From a virus, in the IMG/VR virus record IMGVR_UViG_3300038626_000002, positions 1 to 22,782 of that record: a stretch of DNA of 22,782 nt, one strand, 5' to 3'. Below, piece after piece: positions 14,641-22,781 of this stretch. Made by a program: the position numbers and the translations under genes. Numbering within the stretch: the stretch's first letter is position 1; each line of letters opens with the position of its first letter. The notes beneath the pieces were generated by a model. It saw only the letters and a list, made by a program, of their open reading frames with translations. It was not told where the DNA came from and did not search any database.

Positions 14641-16011
14641 TTATATTGTATAATCTATTACGGCTTGCTGTTCTGTGGATAAAGCTTTATTATACTTTCT
14701 AACATTACTTAAAGTACAATTTGTAAGAGTATTTAATGTACTTTCGGTGGTAGTCTTTGTAACAATCCCATTTAGTGTATAATACGCTTCCACGAAGCCT
14801 GTTGCATTTGGAAATGTTATTGTATCTCCATCCGCTATAGTTGCTTTTTCACCATCATAAGTAACTCCACTACTATCAGTACCATCATATTGATTATTAT
14901 AGTTGTCTAAACTATTCTCTGCAAGTGGGTAATAAGCTATAAGTCCGTCATCTATATCAATAGGTCTAAAGTTCTTTTCATAGTTATAGATGTCTGTGAT
15001 TTCTTGTGGGGTTAGGACTGTATTTAGTAATCGTAATGATTTCATATAACTAGTCCCTGAAGAAATTGTTGGTAAATTATCAAGAAGTTTACTGCTATAT
15101 GCTCCTAGCAGGGTATCTAGGGATGAATAACTGAAAGGCAAGTAAGTGTGCTGTAAGGTACTCTCTAGTATTCCATTGATATATAATTTAATTTCTGTAG
15201 TAGATATTGTTACTGAAATAAAAGTAAAGTTACTTATTGTTAATTTAGTTGTTGATACTATATTTAAAAATTCAGTAGCACTATTGGCAAATAAAAATCT
15301 TATCCCCCCGTCTGTATCTAGCCTTAAATTATTCCATATACTCACTTGTCCAGTATGATTATCAAATCTAAATCCTAATAATCCTTCAGTACTGCCTAAT
15401 ATTTTAGGTTTTACCCATACAGTAATGGTTTGAGTACCATTATAGTTATTTAGTATTGTTTGTCCTAAATCAATATACTTTGGAGTTTTTTCAAAGTTAG
15501 CCACGCTACCAAACTCAGCATCGTCTACATAAGTAAGTCCACCTACCTCTGTACCATCATAATTACCAGTAGTGTCCTCTGCTGTACCAGTTAAAGGATA
15601 GTGAGCTATAAGTCCATTAGTTGTAGGTAGTGGCAATGGTTTAGGGTAGTATCCCTCTTCGTATAGTGCATCTATGAAGGTTTGGTTTTTGGTTTCATTA
15701 TATATTCTAAGATTTGAATAATTATCTGTTGCAAGTGATGTAGGAATAGTAGAAGATGTAATGTGCGCCATACCTGAACCAGTATCTTTCCAGTAACTGC
15801 ACCAACTACCACCTGTTGCTGGAATAGTTACACTTCCTGATAATGGGTCTAATTGGTCTCCCTGAAAGTCAACAGTCCCAACAACTGTACCATCATAAGT
15901 ACCATGACTATCATCTGCATTATTGTTAAGTAGATAATGAGCTACAAGACCATCTGTTAAGTCTACTGCTGTATCAGCATCATGATGTAATAGTTTCTTA
16001 GACAGTTGCAT
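14641..16011 (-). CDS. LamG-like modular tail protein, probable receptor/carbohydrate-binding
   Basis: From the ATG at 16011 the product has 456 residues and three modules, each opening DGL(I/V)A(H/Y)Y-x-L ... D ... YDGT at about residues 20, 132 and 355. Only the central module (132-345) is full length. It has a concanavalin/LamG-like core (IDLGQTILNNYNGTQTITVW, then TTEIKLYINGILESTL) and a closing MKSLRLLNTVLTPQEITDIY. Modules one and three are about 100-110 residues, keeping the opening and the closing helix-like motif (YSNLRIYNETKNQTFIDALY; LSNVRKYNKALSTEQQAVID) but lacking the core. LamG domains bind glycans; a receptor-binding role on the tail is inferred. The start is chosen from AGGTGG 5 nt upstream; a GTG at 16020 is an alternative. 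It overlaps the adaptor-fibre gene by 14 nt. Confidence 0.72.
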   Translation of the reverse strand: MQLSKKLLHHDADTAVDLTDGLVAHYLLNNNADDSHGTYDGTVVGTVDFQGDQLDPLSGSVTIPATGGSWCSYWKDTGSGMAHITSSTIPTSLATDNYSNLRIYNETKNQTFIDALYEEGYYPKPLPLPTTNGLIAHYPLTGTAEDTTGNYDGTEVGGLTYVDDAEFGSVANFEKTPKYIDLGQTILNNYNGTQTITVWVKPKILGSTEGLLGFRFDNHTGQVSIWNNLRLDTDGGIRFLFANSATEFLNIVSTTKLTISNFTFISVTISTTEIKLYINGILESTLQHTYLPFSYSSLDTLLGAYSSKLLDNLPTISSGTSYMKSLRLLNTVLTPQEITDIYNYEKNFRPIDIDDGLIAYYPLAENSLDNYNNQYDGTDSSGVTYDGEKATIADGDTITFPNATGFVEAYYTLNGIVTKTTTESTLNTLTNCTLSNVRKYNKALSTEQQAVIDYTI

Positions 16012-18412
16012 AATCGCCACCTACCATTTGACCATCCCAGTTAGTACCATCTACACACTCAAATACAAAATAAGCTATAGAAGTATAAGTAGGTATTGTA
16101 CCACCTTTCCATCTAATAGCAGGAGCAGCACCCCAGCCAGATATGAATGCACCAGTATCAAGAACTACAAATGACTTACCAGCTGATGCTGTAGGCATTG
16201 TTACTGTTGCTGTGCCTGTTACTTTAAATATTGTACCTTCTGTATCAAGATTAGGAGTAAAGCTCACTGCTTTTGATGTAACTGTTTCAGTTACACCAAG
16301 AATTGTTTGTGTTGCTGTAAATGTGTTTGCAACGTCATTTTTTGTAGTATCAGCATCATAGGCTTGTACTGTAACACCAATATCTGCATCTACTACTATA
16401 GTTGCATCATAAGCTTGTACTGTAACTCCAATATCTGCATCTTTAAGTATAGTTGCATCTGCTGGTTCATATACACCACTGTGGTCATGTGTTGTATCCG
16501 ACTTATTACCTAACTCTTCAATAATCTTAGAAGCTGAAAATAACTCTGTAGTCAAAGTACCAGCATCATTAATTACTCTGTGCTTAGTAGCATCTGCAAT
16601 ATGTGTATCTATCTGTGCATGAGTATTAGTACCGATATTAGTTAATAATGTATGGTCTGTTACACCAGACGGAACAGTTTCCCATGTATATACACCTGCT
16701 ACTGCACTAGCAGTTAATACTTTACCAGCATTAGTAGTACTATTTGCAGGAACGTGTAAACTACCATCACCAGTAGGGTGAGTATAGATAGTATCTGTGT
16801 CAGTATATCTGTCAGCGTGTATTTGCTCTGCACCAGTTACAGACCAGTCAATATGTTCACTAGCTAGTGCTGTATGAGTGTCTAATCCATCTTTTAGTAG
16901 TTTACCTTGGTTAGCAGTTAGTGCTTGTACTGTACTTGTACTAAGTAATGTATCATTTAACTGCACATAACCAGCTTGAGTAGTACTTGCAAAGAATGTA
17001 GGCTCAGAGAACTCAACTAATAGAACACCTTGTGTACTATGGCTTCTCATAACTACTGCAACTGCTTGATATCTGATAGATGTAGGTTTAGTATCTGTTA
17101 GTGTACCTGTATCTGCTGGATATAATATAGTACCCTCATCCCATAAACTGGTATCGACAAAGTCATCACATACACCAGTATTAGTACACATTCCAGTATC
17201 ATTATTAGCTAGATCAGTATGTAGAATACCCAATGCAATTTGTGTAGTAGGGTCAGTAAATGCCACTACTTGTAGGTAGTCAGTACCTGGCTGAGTTGAG
17301 TCAGCAGTAATCACTGTACCTTTAGTTAATAAAGAACCACTCTCATTCCTGACCTTATAGTGAACATGGTCTGCGCCTACAGTATTAGTTATATCATCTA
17401 TAGTTTTATTTGTGAGTGTTTCGATAGCAGAAGTATCATATACAGTATCTGTAAATACTGCTCCTGATGGTACTGCTGTTTCTACAGTCAAATTATTTAC
17501 TTTTTCTGCATTATCTACTATACCGTTATCATTTGTATCATATACAGACTTAGTCATATCTGCTGTAAAACCACCAGAATCTAATGCAACCTTATCAGCG
17601 GCAGTCATTAATCCTGCTTCTGTCTCAGTAGCTGAAGGTATTACTGCATTAGTACCACTCGATGAAGCTACTGTTAATGTAGTAGCTGTTTTATCAATAA
17701 CACTAAGGTTTGCATCATTTATAGTAGTCTGTTCAATAACTTGAGTAGCTGAACCGCCACTACCACTAGAACCTCCACCGCCTACACTAAAGCCATTAGT
17801 GTACCCCATCTCATAATGTGAGCCAGTAGTAAATCTTAGTGCAGCTAATTTCTTAAGGTACTTTAACTCATTACTATATAAAGCAAGTTCATCGTTACCC
17901 AATGCAATAGATTGTGAATCTTTATCTGAACGTAGTAAGTGTCCACACACGTAAAATTTAAGTGCTTGTTCGTAATGTGATTTAACATCTAGTGTATCTG
18001 AGATAGAGTCTATGTTATTTGGTAATCCAAAGTACTCAAGTTTTAAACTATAAGCTTGGTCAGCCTTAGGATACAATTTAAAGGTATTCTGCTCTAGTAG
18101 TACGCTTGTAGGCATACCTCTAACATCAGTATAATCTATATTAATACCATCTAGCATCTCTGCTGTAACTATCGGTATCTCTGTACCGTTTATTGAAAAC
18201 CTCAATACTTTAATACATGAAGCTGGTAAAGTATCAGAATAGCTGTCTTCAGTAAGTGAAACTGTTGTGTTCTGTAACAGTCCGTTAGTCTTACCTACAA
18301 CGTCTTCCTGTGCTTTATCCAATAGATAGAGAACAGTGGTATCTGACCATCTGTCTCCATCGGGGTCATGCAAAAAGTCTCTAATATAAGAAACTAAATT
18401 GCTTGTTGCCAT
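15998..18412 (-). CDS. Head-tail adaptor domain fused to a tail fibre (804 aa)
   Basis: Residues 1 to about 205 look like a complete podovirus head-tail adaptor (T7 gp11 / DUF6682-like): SYIRDFLHDPDGDRWSDTTV, then LYLLDKAQEDVV, and later a helical HYEQALKFYVCGHLL with ELALYSNELKYLKKL. A linker GGGGSSGSGGS at 211-221 (17750-17782) separates it from about 580 residues of fibre-like sequence. That part has many short beta/Ala/Thr stretches, a duplicated 17-residue ADIGVTVQAYD unit, and a compact C-terminal domain (TATVTMPTASAGKSFVVLDT to YFVFECVDGTNWDGQMVGG). Inferred: one polypeptide binds the portal ring and projects as a fibre. No stop, frameshift or start signal separates the two parts. The ATG at 18412 has no good ribosome-binding site and follows the previous stop after 1 nt, so it is probably coupled. 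Confidence 0.75.
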   Translation of the reverse strand: MATSNLVSYIRDFLHDPDGDRWSDTTVLYLLDKAQEDVVGKTNGLLQNTTVSLTEDSYSDTLPASCIKVLRFSINGTEIPIVTAEMLDGINIDYTDVRGMPTSVLLEQNTFKLYPKADQAYSLKLEYFGLPNNIDSISDTLDVKSHYEQALKFYVCGHLLRSDKDSQSIALGNDELALYSNELKYLKKLAALRFTTGSHYEMGYTNGFSVGGGGSSGSGGSATQVIEQTTINDANLSVIDKTATTLTVASSSGTNAVIPSATETEAGLMTAADKVALDSGGFTADMTKSVYDTNDNGIVDNAEKVNNLTVETAVPSGAVFTDTVYDTSAIETLTNKTIDDITNTVGADHVHYKVRNESGSLLTKGTVITADSTQPGTDYLQVVAFTDPTTQIALGILHTDLANNDTGMCTNTGVCDDFVDTSLWDEGTILYPADTGTLTDTKPTSIRYQAVAVVMRSHSTQGVLLVEFSEPTFFASTTQAGYVQLNDTLLSTSTVQALTANQGKLLKDGLDTHTALASEHIDWSVTGAEQIHADRYTDTDTIYTHPTGDGSLHVPANSTTNAGKVLTASAVAGVYTWETVPSGVTDHTLLTNIGTNTHAQIDTHIADATKHRVINDAGTLTTELFSASKIIEELGNKSDTTHDHSGVYEPADATILKDADIGVTVQAYDATIVVDADIGVTVQAYDADTTKNDVANTFTATQTILGVTETVTSKAVSFTPNLDTEGTIFKVTGTATVTMPTASAGKSFVVLDTGAFISGWGAAPAIRWKGGTIPTYTSIAYFVFECVDGTNWDGQMVGGDYATV
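16353..16454 (-). repeat. 51-bp tandem duplication in the fibre part of the adaptor-fibre gene
   Basis: Two near-identical 51-bp copies at 16353-16403 and 16404-16454, followed by a partial third, encode a 17-residue unit containing DADIGVTVQAYD twice. Units with ADIGVTVQAYDADT are common in phage fibres. The copies differ by a few bases, so the duplication is not brand new. Confidence 0.8.
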
Positions 18413-18413
18413 A

Positions 18414-18824
18414 CTATACTGCTTCTACTCTATTTCCGTTAGTCAAGTCGAACTCAATGAATTCTACTAGCACTACCACTCTACCAGCACTTACAATAGC
18501 ATCTGCTGAGAAATTAACATCTTTAGCATCAGTAAGTAGTACTGGAGCAGCTACTACTAATTCTACTACATCATCGTCAATGTCAGAAGCTGCTAGTGTA
18601 TAAGCTACACTATCAATTGTAACAGTTGGTACTGTTGCTGTACCTAGCCCAATACCAACTACTTTAATTCCAGTAAGCACTACATTTTTAGGTAGTGAAC
18701 ATACTGTTGCTAGATCTCCGATTGGTAGTGAACCATTCTCAGAAGGGATTAACTCCCCTCCTACTGTTCCACTAATTCTTCGCTCATTGTTTCTGTGAGC
18801 ATATTGAATATCAATTGTTGCCAT
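18414..18824 (-). CDS. Small beta-rich virion protein, possible head decoration protein (136 aa)
   Basis: The 136-residue protein lies directly after the capsid gene and before the adaptor-fibre gene. It is rich in Val, Ile, Ala and Thr and reads as alternating beta strands (VVLTGIKVVGIGLGTATVPT, then VVELVVAAPVLL and AGRVVVLVEFIEFDL), with no cysteines, signal peptide or enzyme motif. Small beta-rich proteins coded next to the capsid gene are often decoration or cement proteins, but I recognise no family, and a role at the neck is also possible. The ATG at 18824 has AAGGAG 7 nt upstream, giving it one of the better ribosome-binding sites here, consistent with a high-copy structural protein. 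Confidence 0.6.
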   Translation of the reverse strand: MATIDIQYAHRNNERRISGTVGGELIPSENGSLPIGDLATVCSLPKNVVLTGIKVVGIGLGTATVPTVTIDSVAYTLAASDIDDDVVELVVAAPVLLTDAKDVNFSADAIVSAGRVVVLVEFIEFDLTNGNRVEAV

Positions 18825-18834
18825 ATGTCACTCC

Positions 18835-20001
18835 TTATACGTGAGCAAGGTCTATAGCGATAACACTATAGTCAAGTTCAGCTACTTTCGCAGCACCATA
18901 ATCTTTACCTGACTCTACAGTTAGGTTAGTTTTCTTAGCATTACACCAGTACTCTACGGCAGACTGTGATGTCTTACCAAAGTTATCGGACTTTTGGAAT
19001 AAATAGTCTGGCATCTTACCAAATGCAGATTGTACTGCACCACCACCAAGTAGTAACCCTCTTGAATATACTGTACCAGTAGCAGAATCGAATGTATCTT
19101 GACCTTCCCAAATAATTGAATCGTCAGCAGTTACTTTCTTATACTTTCTAAGTCCTGCAAAATCAATGTCACTATCTTCTAGGTTAAACGCACCAGTACC
19201 ATCAGTGATACCGAAGAAGTCACCTGCTTCGACATAAATAACTTTCCCTAGTCTACCAAGTACCATTGAAATGCTTCTGTTATTATTACCTCTAACATCA
19301 GCATTGATTACAATAGTCTGATAGTCAGCTGACTTCTTAAGAGTCTTAGCCATGTAGCTATCCATGATACATAGGTATAGTTGGTCACCGTTCTCTGTCT
19401 TAAAGAACTCTAGTGGGCCACGTCTATCAGCATCAGTAGTACCTACAACACCTGAAGAAAGTGGTGCTACCATACCTTTACCAGTCTTAGCTGCATCTTC
19501 AATGTCAATAAGGTCATCATATACAAATGTAGTACCTAGTGATATAATATGTGATGGGTTTTCACCTAGACAACCTTGAAGTGTATCAAAAATCATTTGG
19601 TCTTTCCATCTAATAAACAAGTCACCAAGTTTATTTCTAGAATCACTATGTTCGTTAATCGTTAAGTCACCAATATCTACACCATCAAACTTTTTACCGT
19701 TATCTACTGGAATAGTATATTCATCTACAGAGATTTTATCTGAGAATTTTCTCTTAATCTCACCTTTACCATAGGCTATGTTATCACCCTTAATTGCTTT
19801 ACCAGTTAGTTTACCTGAGTAATCAAAAACAACTGTGTGACCAGTACTAGCACTCTCGTTATTTACTTGGTAGACAATAGAATCTGAAGTTCTACCAGTA
19901 TAAGGTTGCCAGAATGATACTGATGCGGACTCAAGCAGTCCGTCATTCATCCACTGTTTTCTTTGAAGATCAGAACCTAAAGCTACTTTACCTGTACCCA
20001 T
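18835..20001 (-). CDS. Major capsid protein (N4 gp56-type, DUF4043 family)
   Basis: The 388-residue length and sequence fit the N4 gp56 family of HK97-fold capsid proteins. An N-terminal segment reads SVSFWQPYTGRTSDSIVYQV, then TVVFDYSGKLTGKAIKGDNI and GKGEIKRKFSDKISVDEYTI. A middle part has RNKLGDLFIRWKDQMIFDTL followed by LQGCLGENPSHI, and later YLCIMDSYMAKTLKKSADYQ. The C-terminal part contains YSRGLLLGGGAVQSAFGKMP. It forms the icosahedral shell. There is no obvious N-terminal cleavage peptide or fused scaffold, because scaffold is a separate gene immediately upstream. The ATG at 20001 follows AAAGGTAG 7 nt upstream. The gene order scaffold, capsid, decoration is typical. Confidence 0.9.
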   Translation of the reverse strand: MGTGKVALGSDLQRKQWMNDGLLESASVSFWQPYTGRTSDSIVYQVNNESASTGHTVVFDYSGKLTGKAIKGDNIAYGKGEIKRKFSDKISVDEYTIPVDNGKKFDGVDIGDLTINEHSDSRNKLGDLFIRWKDQMIFDTLQGCLGENPSHIISLGTTFVYDDLIDIEDAAKTGKGMVAPLSSGVVGTTDADRRGPLEFFKTENGDQLYLCIMDSYMAKTLKKSADYQTIVINADVRGNNNRSISMVLGRLGKVIYVEAGDFFGITDGTGAFNLEDSDIDFAGLRKYKKVTADDSIIWEGQDTFDSATGTVYSRGLLLGGGAVQSAFGKMPDYLFQKSDNFGKTSQSAVEYWCNAKKTNLTVESGKDYGAAKVAELDYSVIAIDLAHV

Positions 20002-20012
20002 GTTCTACCTTT

Positions 20013-20663
20013 CTAATATACGCTATTGATATATTTCTTAGATGCAGTTTCTTCAGGTTTTGTATCACCTGAATAACTGCCTTGACCATTTAAAGATGGT
20101 TGTTTAAGAGTGTCATCTGTATTCTTAACTTTCTTTGGTGTATGAATGTATTCATGTGCCTTAGTAAGTAATTCTTCAAATGTAATCTCACCATTTTCTA
20201 ACTGTTTAGTAAGTCTAGGCGGTATATCATTAGCTAGTTGCTCGTCCGTTAAAGGAGTAGCAGAGTTAGCATTGAACTCATCTAGAACTTTCTCTCTGCG
20301 AGATAGCTCAAACTGAATAGAGGCTTCTGAACCTGCCTTAGTAGTAGCTTCATTAACTCTACTATTAAATTCATTTTGTGCTTGTGTTTCATAACTGTTA
20401 AGCTTAGTACGCCAAGCATCAGGGTCAGAATATTTCAGATCCTCTAACTCTTCTACTTGCTCATTACTAAGTTTCACATTACTTAACGCTAAGTCTTTAA
20501 GGGTACTAATTTCAGCTTCTGTTTTCTTTAAATTTTGTTGAGATTTAGTATAAGCTTTCTGTGTATCCTTGTATCTCTTCTCCCAGTCGACTGCTTGTGG
20601 TTCAGTAGGTACTGTACCCTCAGTCTGTATGTTGGTATCTAGCTTAGTAGGAGTACCTGACAT
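20013..20663 (-). CDS. Capsid scaffolding protein
   Basis: The 216-residue protein is acidic, Gln/Lys/Glu-rich and predicted helical. A coiled-coil core runs over about residues 25-125 (WEKRYKDTQKAYTKSQQNLK, then LSNEQVEELEDLKYSDPDAW), with a Pro/Gly/Ser-rich disordered C-terminus ending ASKKYINSVY. No enzyme motif is visible, and there is no sign of a fused protease. Composition, size and position directly before the capsid gene are those of a podovirus scaffold, which templates procapsid assembly and then leaves. The ATG at 20663 has AAAGGA 6 nt upstream. A promoter candidate lies in the gap before it. Confidence 0.82.
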   Translation of the reverse strand: MSGTPTKLDTNIQTEGTVPTEPQAVDWEKRYKDTQKAYTKSQQNLKKTEAEISTLKDLALSNVKLSNEQVEELEDLKYSDPDAWRTKLNSYETQAQNEFNSRVNEATTKAGSEASIQFELSRREKVLDEFNANSATPLTDEQLANDIPPRLTKQLENGEITFEELLTKAHEYIHTPKKVKNTDDTLKQPSLNGQGSYSGDTKPEETASKKYINSVY

Positions 20664-20689
20664 ATTTAATCCTTTATATTAATATCTAT

Positions 20690-20718
20690 ATAATATAGTA
20701 TATATAATGATTGGTTAA
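20690..20718 (-). promoter_or_regulatory. Candidate sigma70-type promoter before the scaffold-capsid genes
   Basis: In the 62-nt gap 20664-20725 the minus strand carries TTAACC (complement of 20713-20718) and TATTAT (complement of 20690-20695) separated by exactly 17 nt. They match -35 TTGACA at four of six and -10 TATAAT at five of six positions. Transcription would start near 20683, leaving about 20 nt before the scaffold start. This is reasonable because capsid genes need higher expression than terminase, but AT-rich DNA gives such matches by chance. Confidence 0.4.
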
Positions 20719-20725
20719 TATATGC

Positions 20726-22288
20726 TTAAAGTGCTACCTGATTTGATGTCTTTTTATTACTTTTTACTTGTTTACTATTCTTTGTGTTATTAACTAGGTG
20801 TGAACTAAGTCCTTGACTACCGTATCTAAAGGCCGCCATATAGTTAGAGTGTATATCATGCACGTCAGTGTCTAAGTAAGCATTAAGCTTCTCGTCTTTC
20901 TTTTTACGATAATTTTGTATTGCTGTAATCGTATTTTTACACTTTGTAGAAATAATTAAGTCACTAAGCATCATACTCCTAGCTATATTAATACTTTCTA
21001 TAAATGATACCCTAGTTAATTGTTTTATCTTAGTTATACCTAGACTATTAAGTGTTTCTCTGCGTGTTCTACCAGTTGACATTTCCCTAACTTCAAGGTC
21101 AAACGGAAATATATGCCAATCATAGTCATAACCTAGTGTATCTCTATTATGATGTAATACTTCTGCGTAATGTTTAAATGCTTCACCAGTACTATGGTAC
21201 TCATCTATTAGAAATACTCTACCATCCACTACTTGCCAAAATAGTATTACCATCTCATCATTTACACCTAAATCCCAACTAGTATGCACTTTGTAAGAGG
21301 TAAATGGAGTCATTTCCTTAAATCTATTCTCTTCTTTTATTACATCATACTGCTTCTTGAAGTAAGTACCCTCTATAGACTGTGCAAATGCCATCTCAGG
21401 AGTTGCTGGGTATTCTCTATTAAAGTCCTCTCCTAATTCTCTAAGTTTAACTATCAGCCAATTAATCTGATACTGTGTTAATTCTAACTCAGGGTATTTA
21501 TTACTAGTATTAAATGCAATGTACTCACTAGGTAGACTAAGCGAAAAGCTCTTACCCAGTTCTTTAAGATACTCCTCACCAGCTTCAGTAATATCTACAT
21601 ATGTAGCTAGTTGGCAGTCAGGGTCTCCCATCCAACTAAGGAAAATCGCCTGAAAATCTAGTGCAGTAAGTTCTATACCTGCATCCTCTAGTGCCTTAGC
21701 CTGATACCACATATCAGGGAATAGTCCAGTATTACCCTCAGCCGTTGTTTCTACTGTAATCTTAGAGTTTTGTGATACTGCCTGAAATGCACCAGTCTTT
21801 AGCTCTCTAGCCTTCTCAGGATACTTCTTAGAGATTTTAGCTAGTTCACTTACATGTAACCCTTGTAGTGTATCCCCTCTAAAGTTACCTATCTTTAGTA
21901 TTGAGCCATTACTAAACTCCATGCCGTTAGAGTTACTAGCTATCAAACTAATATTCAAAGCACGTTTGATTATAGGGTCTAGCTCGTTCCACATTAGTAA
22001 CGCCCTCTTTTGTAGTTTGTTACTTTCGTCTCTACCATATGATTGTATACCAGCCTGAAAACCTGGTTTGAATAAGCAATCATCAAAATAGTAGGATAGG
22101 AATAGAGTACTTATACCTTGTTGTCTACTTTTAAGTATTATCTTCTTATTATGTTTATAGTCTAATAGTGTTTTTTGTTGGGAGTTATTAAGTTTTAGTA
22201 GTATAAGATTAGCATCTTTATCTCTAATATAATAGAGGTGATTCATCCTCCAATATTTTGAGCCTATTGTATTCTCTATATCAAGCAT
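20726..22288 (-). CDS. Terminase large subunit (packaging ATPase and nuclease)
   Basis: The 520-residue protein shows the full terminase layout. A Walker A-like loop ILKSRQQGIST lies at residues 51-61 (R-Q-x-G-x-S type). Walker B is LHVSELAKIS at 144-153, with catalytic Glu148, and the coupling motif is ITVETTAEG at 177-185. The FNREYPATPEMAFAQSIEG block (289-307) links to the nuclease. The RNase H-like nuclease has acidic residues D339 (SWDLG), D362/E363 (LIDEYH) and D478 (VHDIHSNYMAAFRYG). It translocates DNA through the portal and cuts the concatemer. The ATG at 22288 is the first possible start after an in-frame stop; its AAGGA is 13 nt away, rather far, so it may be coupled to the preceding gene, which ends 3 nt upstream. 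No portal gene follows it. Confidence 0.93.
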   Translation of the reverse strand: MLDIENTIGSKYWRMNHLYYIRDKDANLILLKLNNSQQKTLLDYKHNKKIILKSRQQGISTLFLSYYFDDCLFKPGFQAGIQSYGRDESNKLQKRALLMWNELDPIIKRALNISLIASNSNGMEFSNGSILKIGNFRGDTLQGLHVSELAKISKKYPEKARELKTGAFQAVSQNSKITVETTAEGNTGLFPDMWYQAKALEDAGIELTALDFQAIFLSWMGDPDCQLATYVDITEAGEEYLKELGKSFSLSLPSEYIAFNTSNKYPELELTQYQINWLIVKLRELGEDFNREYPATPEMAFAQSIEGTYFKKQYDVIKEENRFKEMTPFTSYKVHTSWDLGVNDEMVILFWQVVDGRVFLIDEYHSTGEAFKHYAEVLHHNRDTLGYDYDWHIFPFDLEVREMSTGRTRRETLNSLGITKIKQLTRVSFIESINIARSMMLSDLIISTKCKNTITAIQNYRKKKDEKLNAYLDTDVHDIHSNYMAAFRYGSQGLSSHLVNNTKNSKQVKSNKKTSNQVAL

Positions 22289-22291
22289 CTG

Positions 22292-22549
22292 CTACACATC
22301 ATCCTTACGTGAGTACTTGCTTAGTAGTGCTTCTAGTATGCCCTCATTTTCGCTCTCTTTTAGTGAGTTTTCTATACTAATCACTATACTAGTTACGTCT
22401 TTTAATGTTTTAGCTTCTATATAGGTATCATCTAGTATGTAATCTAGTTTAGCCATTATGATGCTTTTTGCTGAGTCTATAGTCTTTTGAAGTTCATCTT
22501 CTTTGGACTTAGGTGCGTTCCCTTTCAGGATATCATCAACAGTTATCAT
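22292..22549 (-). CDS. Small terminase subunit candidate (85 aa)
   Basis: The 85-residue product begins MITVDDILKGNAPKSKEDEL and is helical and charged, ending ILEALLSKYSRKDDV. Position immediately upstream of the large subunit, size and acidic helical character suggest a small terminase or other packaging protein. The C-terminal LSKYSRKDDV tail resembles the end that contacts the large subunit, but no helix-turn-helix can be assigned with confidence. The frame is open upstream to an ATG at 22621. The ATG at 22549 is preferred because AAAGGA lies 9 nt before it and because a longer start would place a near-perfect palindrome inside the coding sequence. A 109-residue form cannot be excluded. 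Confidence 0.5.
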   Translation of the reverse strand: MITVDDILKGNAPKSKEDELQKTIDSAKSIIMAKLDYILDDTYIEAKTLKDVTSIVISIENSLKESENEGILEALLSKYSRKDDV

Positions 22550-22575
22550 GTGCAAAGTTCCTTTGTTATGGTAGG

Positions 22576-22597
22576 TGCATGGAGTAAACTTCATGCA
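22576..22597. promoter_or_regulatory. 22-bp near-perfect palindrome in the leader of the packaging genes
   Basis: TGCATGGAGT, AA, ACTTCATGCA form 10-bp arms around 2 bp with a single mismatch (G opposite T). It lies 27-48 nt upstream of the chosen ATG at 22549. As DNA it could bind a dimeric regulator; as RNA it would be a short stem next to the ribosome-binding site. Both are inference from symmetry and position. Confidence 0.45.
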
Positions 22598-22622
22598 ATC
22601 ACATATATATAATGTAAGCATA

Positions 22623-22649
22623 ACTTAGGTTTACTTAGGTTTGACTTAG
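22623..22649. repeat. Tandem 10-mers ACTTAGGTTT upstream of the packaging genes
   Basis: ACTTAGGTTT occurs twice back to back (22623-22632 and 22633-22642), followed after one base by ACTTAG (22644-22649). Such helically phased 10-bp repeats can be binding sites. They overlap the end of the possible repeat-protein reading frame on the minus strand. Confidence 0.5.
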
Positions 22650-22781
22650 TAGGCTGTGTAAATCTGTTATTTTTGGTGTTTTGGTAGTGTAATTTAGTTC
22701 TAGGACATTATTGGTCTGATGAGTGAGATTTATGGGTGTGTAATTTAGTTCTAGGACATTATTGGTCTGATGAGTGAGATT
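22635..22781 (-). CDS. Possible C-terminal end of a tandem-repeat protein (partial, cut by window edge)
   Basis: One minus-strand frame is open from the right edge to a TAA at 22635-22637, giving 48 residues. It reads the 17-residue unit NLTHQTNNVLELNYTPI, then a second copy of its first 15 residues, then TKTPKITDLHSLLSQT. The other five frames across the repeats all contain stops. The DNA repeat period (51 bp) is a multiple of three, as expected if the array is coding, and the strand matches the late genes. With no start and so short a length it remains a hypothesis, and no family is recognised. Confidence 0.35.
   Translation of the reverse strand, partial: NLTHQTNNVLELNYTPINLTHQTNNVLELNYTTKTPKITDLHSLLSQT

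Noticed and set aside
17412-17744. 110-codon plus-strand open frame
   Set aside because: It is antisense to the fibre part of the 804-aa gene; low-complexity Val/Ser/Thr composition and lack of a good start signal mark it as a shadow.
22716-22732. CTGATGAG in the terminal repeat, resembling a hammerhead ribozyme core
   Set aside because: No GAAA follows at stem II distance, and no flanking helices I and III can be drawn on either strand.
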